A DNA stretch of 64,000 nucleotides from Dioscorea cayenensis subsp. rotundata (Eukaryota > Streptophyta > Magnoliopsida > Dioscoreales > Dioscoreaceae). Location of the stretch: contig NC_052489.1 of the NCBI RefSeq assembly GCF_009730915.1, positions 1,488,001 to 1,552,000 on the forward strand, given 5' to 3'. The notes below the pieces were generated by a model, which did no database searches, was not told the origin of the DNA, and saw only the letters and a program-made list of their open reading frames with translations. Position 1 is the stretch's first letter, and each line of letters opens with the position of its first letter. Both the position numbers and the translations under genes were made by a program. Below, one piece after another: positions 58,759 to 64,000 of this stretch.

Positions 58759-59758
58759 NNNNNNNNNNNNNNNNNNNNNNNNNNNNNNNNNNNNNNNNNN
58801 NNNNNNNNNNNNNNNNNNNNNNNNNNNNNNNNNNNNNNNNNNNNNNNNNNNNNNNNNNNNNNNNNNNNNNNNNNNNNNNNNNNNNNNNNNNNNNNNNNNN
58901 NNNNNNNNNNNNNNNNNNNNNNNNNNNNNNNNNNNNNNNNNNNNNNNNNNNNNNNNNNNNNNNNNNNNNNNNNNNNNNNNNNNNNNNNNNNNNNNNNNNN
59001 NNNNNNNNNNNNNNNNNNNNNNNNNNNNNNNNNNNNNNNNNNNNNNNNNNNNNNNNNNNNNNNNNNNNNNNNNNNNNNNNNNNNNNNNNNNNNNNNNNNN
59101 NNNNNNNNNNNNNNNNNNNNNNNNNNNNNNNNNNNNNNNNNNNNNNNNNNNNNNNNNNNNNNNNNNNNNNNNNNNNNNNNNNNNNNNNNNNNNNNNNNNN
59201 NNNNNNNNNNNNNNNNNNNNNNNNNNNNNNNNNNNNNNNNNNNNNNNNNNNNNNNNNNNNNNNNNNNNNNNNNNNNNNNNNNNNNNNNNNNNNNNNNNNN
59301 NNNNNNNNNNNNNNNNNNNNNNNNNNNNNNNNNNNNNNNNNNNNNNNNNNNNNNNNNNNNNNNNNNNNNNNNNNNNNNNNNNNNNNNNNNNNNNNNNNNN
59401 NNNNNNNNNNNNNNNNNNNNNNNNNNNNNNNNNNNNNNNNNNNNNNNNNNNNNNNNNNNNNNNNNNNNNNNNNNNNNNNNNNNNNNNNNNNNNNNNNNNN
59501 NNNNNNNNNNNNNNNNNNNNNNNNNNNNNNNNNNNNNNNNNNNNNNNNNNNNNNNNNNNNNNNNNNNNNNNNNNNNNNNNNNNNNNNNNNNNNNNNNNNN
59601 NNNNNNNNNNNNNNNNNNNNNNNNNNNNNNNNNNNNNNNNNNNNNNNNNNNNNNNNNNNNNNNNNNNNNNNNNNNNNNNNNNNNNNNNNNNNNNNNNNNN
59701 NNNNNNNNNNNNNNNNNNNNNNNNNNNNNNNNNNNNNNNNNNNNNNNNNNNNNNNNNN
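58759..59758. other. Assembly gap (1000 N)
   Basis: Exactly 1000 unresolved bases, a length usually used as a placeholder for a gap of unknown size. The true distance between RRP36 and RsmH, and anything between them, is unknown. The RsmH promoter probably lies in or at the edge of the gap. Confidence 0.98.
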
Positions 59759-59778
59759 TTTATAGTGTGCGGGCAGTC

Positions 59779-62404
<2,626 letters not shown>

Positions 62405-63197
62405 AGAAAATTTGAAACTTTTTGTGCTAGTTCATTTTGTACTAATTTATCTTCCTTTAAGATGCAGGTTGTGTTTGCATGTGAAATGGAAGGAATAGCA
62501 AGGAGTGAGCTATTTGTGAGACTATCACTAAGAAGATCTTGCAAATGCAATGTATCCATTGTGTAAGTTCTAATGGTTGGATTTCCTTTCTTACTTCTTA
62601 ATTTAATTATCCGATCCATTTGTTATATAGTATAATCATTTATAAATTAATTCACTCTGTCTTGTCCACATATCTAGTGAATGTTTTGTTTCAATTGCTT
62701 GCTAAATGAGTTGGTTTTATAAAACCAAGTTATTAAATTTTTAAATAAAAAACAGTTAAATCACTTGAATCGCTGGTATAAAATGTGAAAAATAACAAAA
62801 CTATATATTTTTTTTCAAATGATAGAAATCCTTCGAATTTGCATTTGAAAAAAAATTATTTCCGTGCGCAAATTATTTTTAATTTATATATTTAAAAATT
62901 AAACTCAGTTTTCTTTTCTGATTGCCATAATAAAAATTAAAGATTTAAAAAATAAAAAATTAGTTATATATTAAAAAAAATGAATAATTCATTTATCTCT
63001 ATTAATTCATCTTATAATAAAGAGATTTCTCAATCTCTCACTCAAAAATTTCCCACGTAAAAATAACTGTTAAATTAAAAAAATCACAAAAATATTAAGA
63101 TTTATAAAATAAATAAATAAAATAAAAAGAAAAAATATTGAGAGAATAACAAGAAAGCAAGCAAGCAAGCAAAGCCCATTGGCTCTGTTTCGTCAAC
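62405..63197. other. RsmH 3'UTR and AT-rich promoter region of DUF455 gene
   Basis: About 790 bases of mostly A/T-rich DNA. The final 80 bases (AACAAGAAAGCAAGCAAGCA and following) are the likely 5'UTR of the next gene. No other gene is seen. Confidence 0.5.
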
Positions 63198-64000
63198 ATG
63201 GAGAAGGAGAAGGAGGAGAACAACATGACCACGCCGCCGGCGCCATCACCGGCGCCACAGCCGGAGCTGACGCTGGTGGAGGCTTCCCTGCAAGTGTTGA
63301 ACACTGCGGACCCAGTAGAGAAGGCTCGCCTGGGCGAATCCATCGCCACTAAGTGGCTGCAAGGCTTCATCTCCCTCCCATTCCGCCCTCACGATCCTCC
63401 TCCCCTTGTTCCCGATCGACCCTCCAGGCTCCCCAATGTGAGTTTTGAGATCACAAGAACCCTAATTCTTCTTGTCTTGTTGATCTATATGCCTATCTGG
63501 ATTCTCAGGTGAAGCTTGTTCCATCGCGTTTGATGCCTAAGCTTGGCAAGGGCGGCAACCTTCAGAGCCGTCAGGCCATCGTCCACAGCCTCGTCCACAC
63601 TGAGAGTTGGGCCATTGATCTCTCCTGGGTTACCTTTTCTTTCTTATTGTGATTTGGGTTTGAGTTTTGAAATTTTTCAATGCAGTGATAATGATAGTAA
63701 TAATCTTTGCAGGACATCATAGCTCGGTTTGGGATTCAGGAATCAATGCCTGTGGAGTTCTTCACTGATTTTGTGAAGGTTGCCCAGGACGAAGGCCGGC
63801 ATTTCAGTCTGCTTCTGGCCCGGCTCGAGGAGCTTGGTTCATATTATGGAGCTTTCCCTGCCCATGATGGTCTCTGGGACTCTGCCATTCAAACCTCTCA
63901 TGACCTCTTGGCACGTCTAGCTGTGGAGCATTGTGTTCATGAGGTTTGAATCCACTACCCATGCTCTGTGTTCATAATTGTGATTATTTTCTTTTTTTTT
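63198..64000 (+). CDS. DUF455 ferritin-like protein, 5' part (continues past window)
   Basis: Three exons in phase: 63198-63437, 63509-63628 and 63713-63943. The last ends at a donor GAG|GTTTGA, and the intron runs to the window edge. The protein starts MEKEKEENNMTTPPAPSPAP. A family-specific N-terminal region follows (ELTLVEASLQVLNTADPVEK, KARLGESIATKWLQG), then the ferritin-like core: HTESWAIDLSWDIIARFG, FFTDFVKVAQDEGRHFSLLL and LARLAVEHCVHE. The Glu/His residues in HTESWAIDL, DEGRHF and EHCVHE fit helix positions of a four-helix di-iron bundle. The family is present in bacteria and plants and its function is not established. The C-terminal part lies outside the window. No frame break is seen. 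Confidence 0.9.

Overview
This is a nuclear window from a land plant: spliced genes with GT-AG introns, AT-rich introns and spacers, many (TA)n tracts, and chloroplast- and wall-related gene families. Protein details, such as the rice-like N-terminus of the EF-Ts polyprotein, point to a monocot. A non-grass lineage such as yam would fit, but that is a guess. The window contains one 1000-N assembly gap (58759-59758).

Layout. (1) 0-12 kb: the 3' end of a CHX cation/H+ exchanger (+), then two minus-strand genes, the chloroplast polyprotein of EF-Ts (PETs: two S1 domains plus two EF-Ts modules) and TAF15b (RRM plus two RanBP2 zinc fingers). (2) 12-25 kb: an old LINE fragment, PTB homolog 3 (+), an alpha-expansin (+) and a GT106-type O-fucosyltransferase (-). 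(3) 25-41 kb: a three-copy ~330-bp tandem repeat, a SINE-like repeat, an intronless mTERF of SOLDAT10/EMB93 type, and about 10 kb with no recognisable gene. (4) 41-54 kb: an R2R3-MYB of subgroup 21, a second LINE fragment, a CML-type calcium sensor (-), and repeat-rich AT DNA. (5) 54-64 kb: RRP36 (rRNA processing) with a duplicated leader and a disordered 3' half, the gap, a chloroplast RsmH/MraW-type 16S rRNA methyltransferase, and the 5' part of a DUF455 ferritin-like gene.

Three genes (PETs, mTERF, RsmH) serve chloroplast gene expression and RRP36 serves nuclear ribosome assembly. They are separate single-gene units, not an operon.

The most important window-wide observation is that many otherwise well-conserved genes carry isolated one-base frame breaks, mostly in short homopolymers: PETs, TAF15b, PTB3 tail, expansin, O-fucosyltransferase, RRP36 and RsmH. 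CHX, mTERF, MYB, CML and DUF455 do not. The simplest reading is residual assembly error, but the PETs, expansin and RRP36 breaks deserve checking. I found no convincing undescribed biological system; the best candidates for follow-up are listed in the findings.
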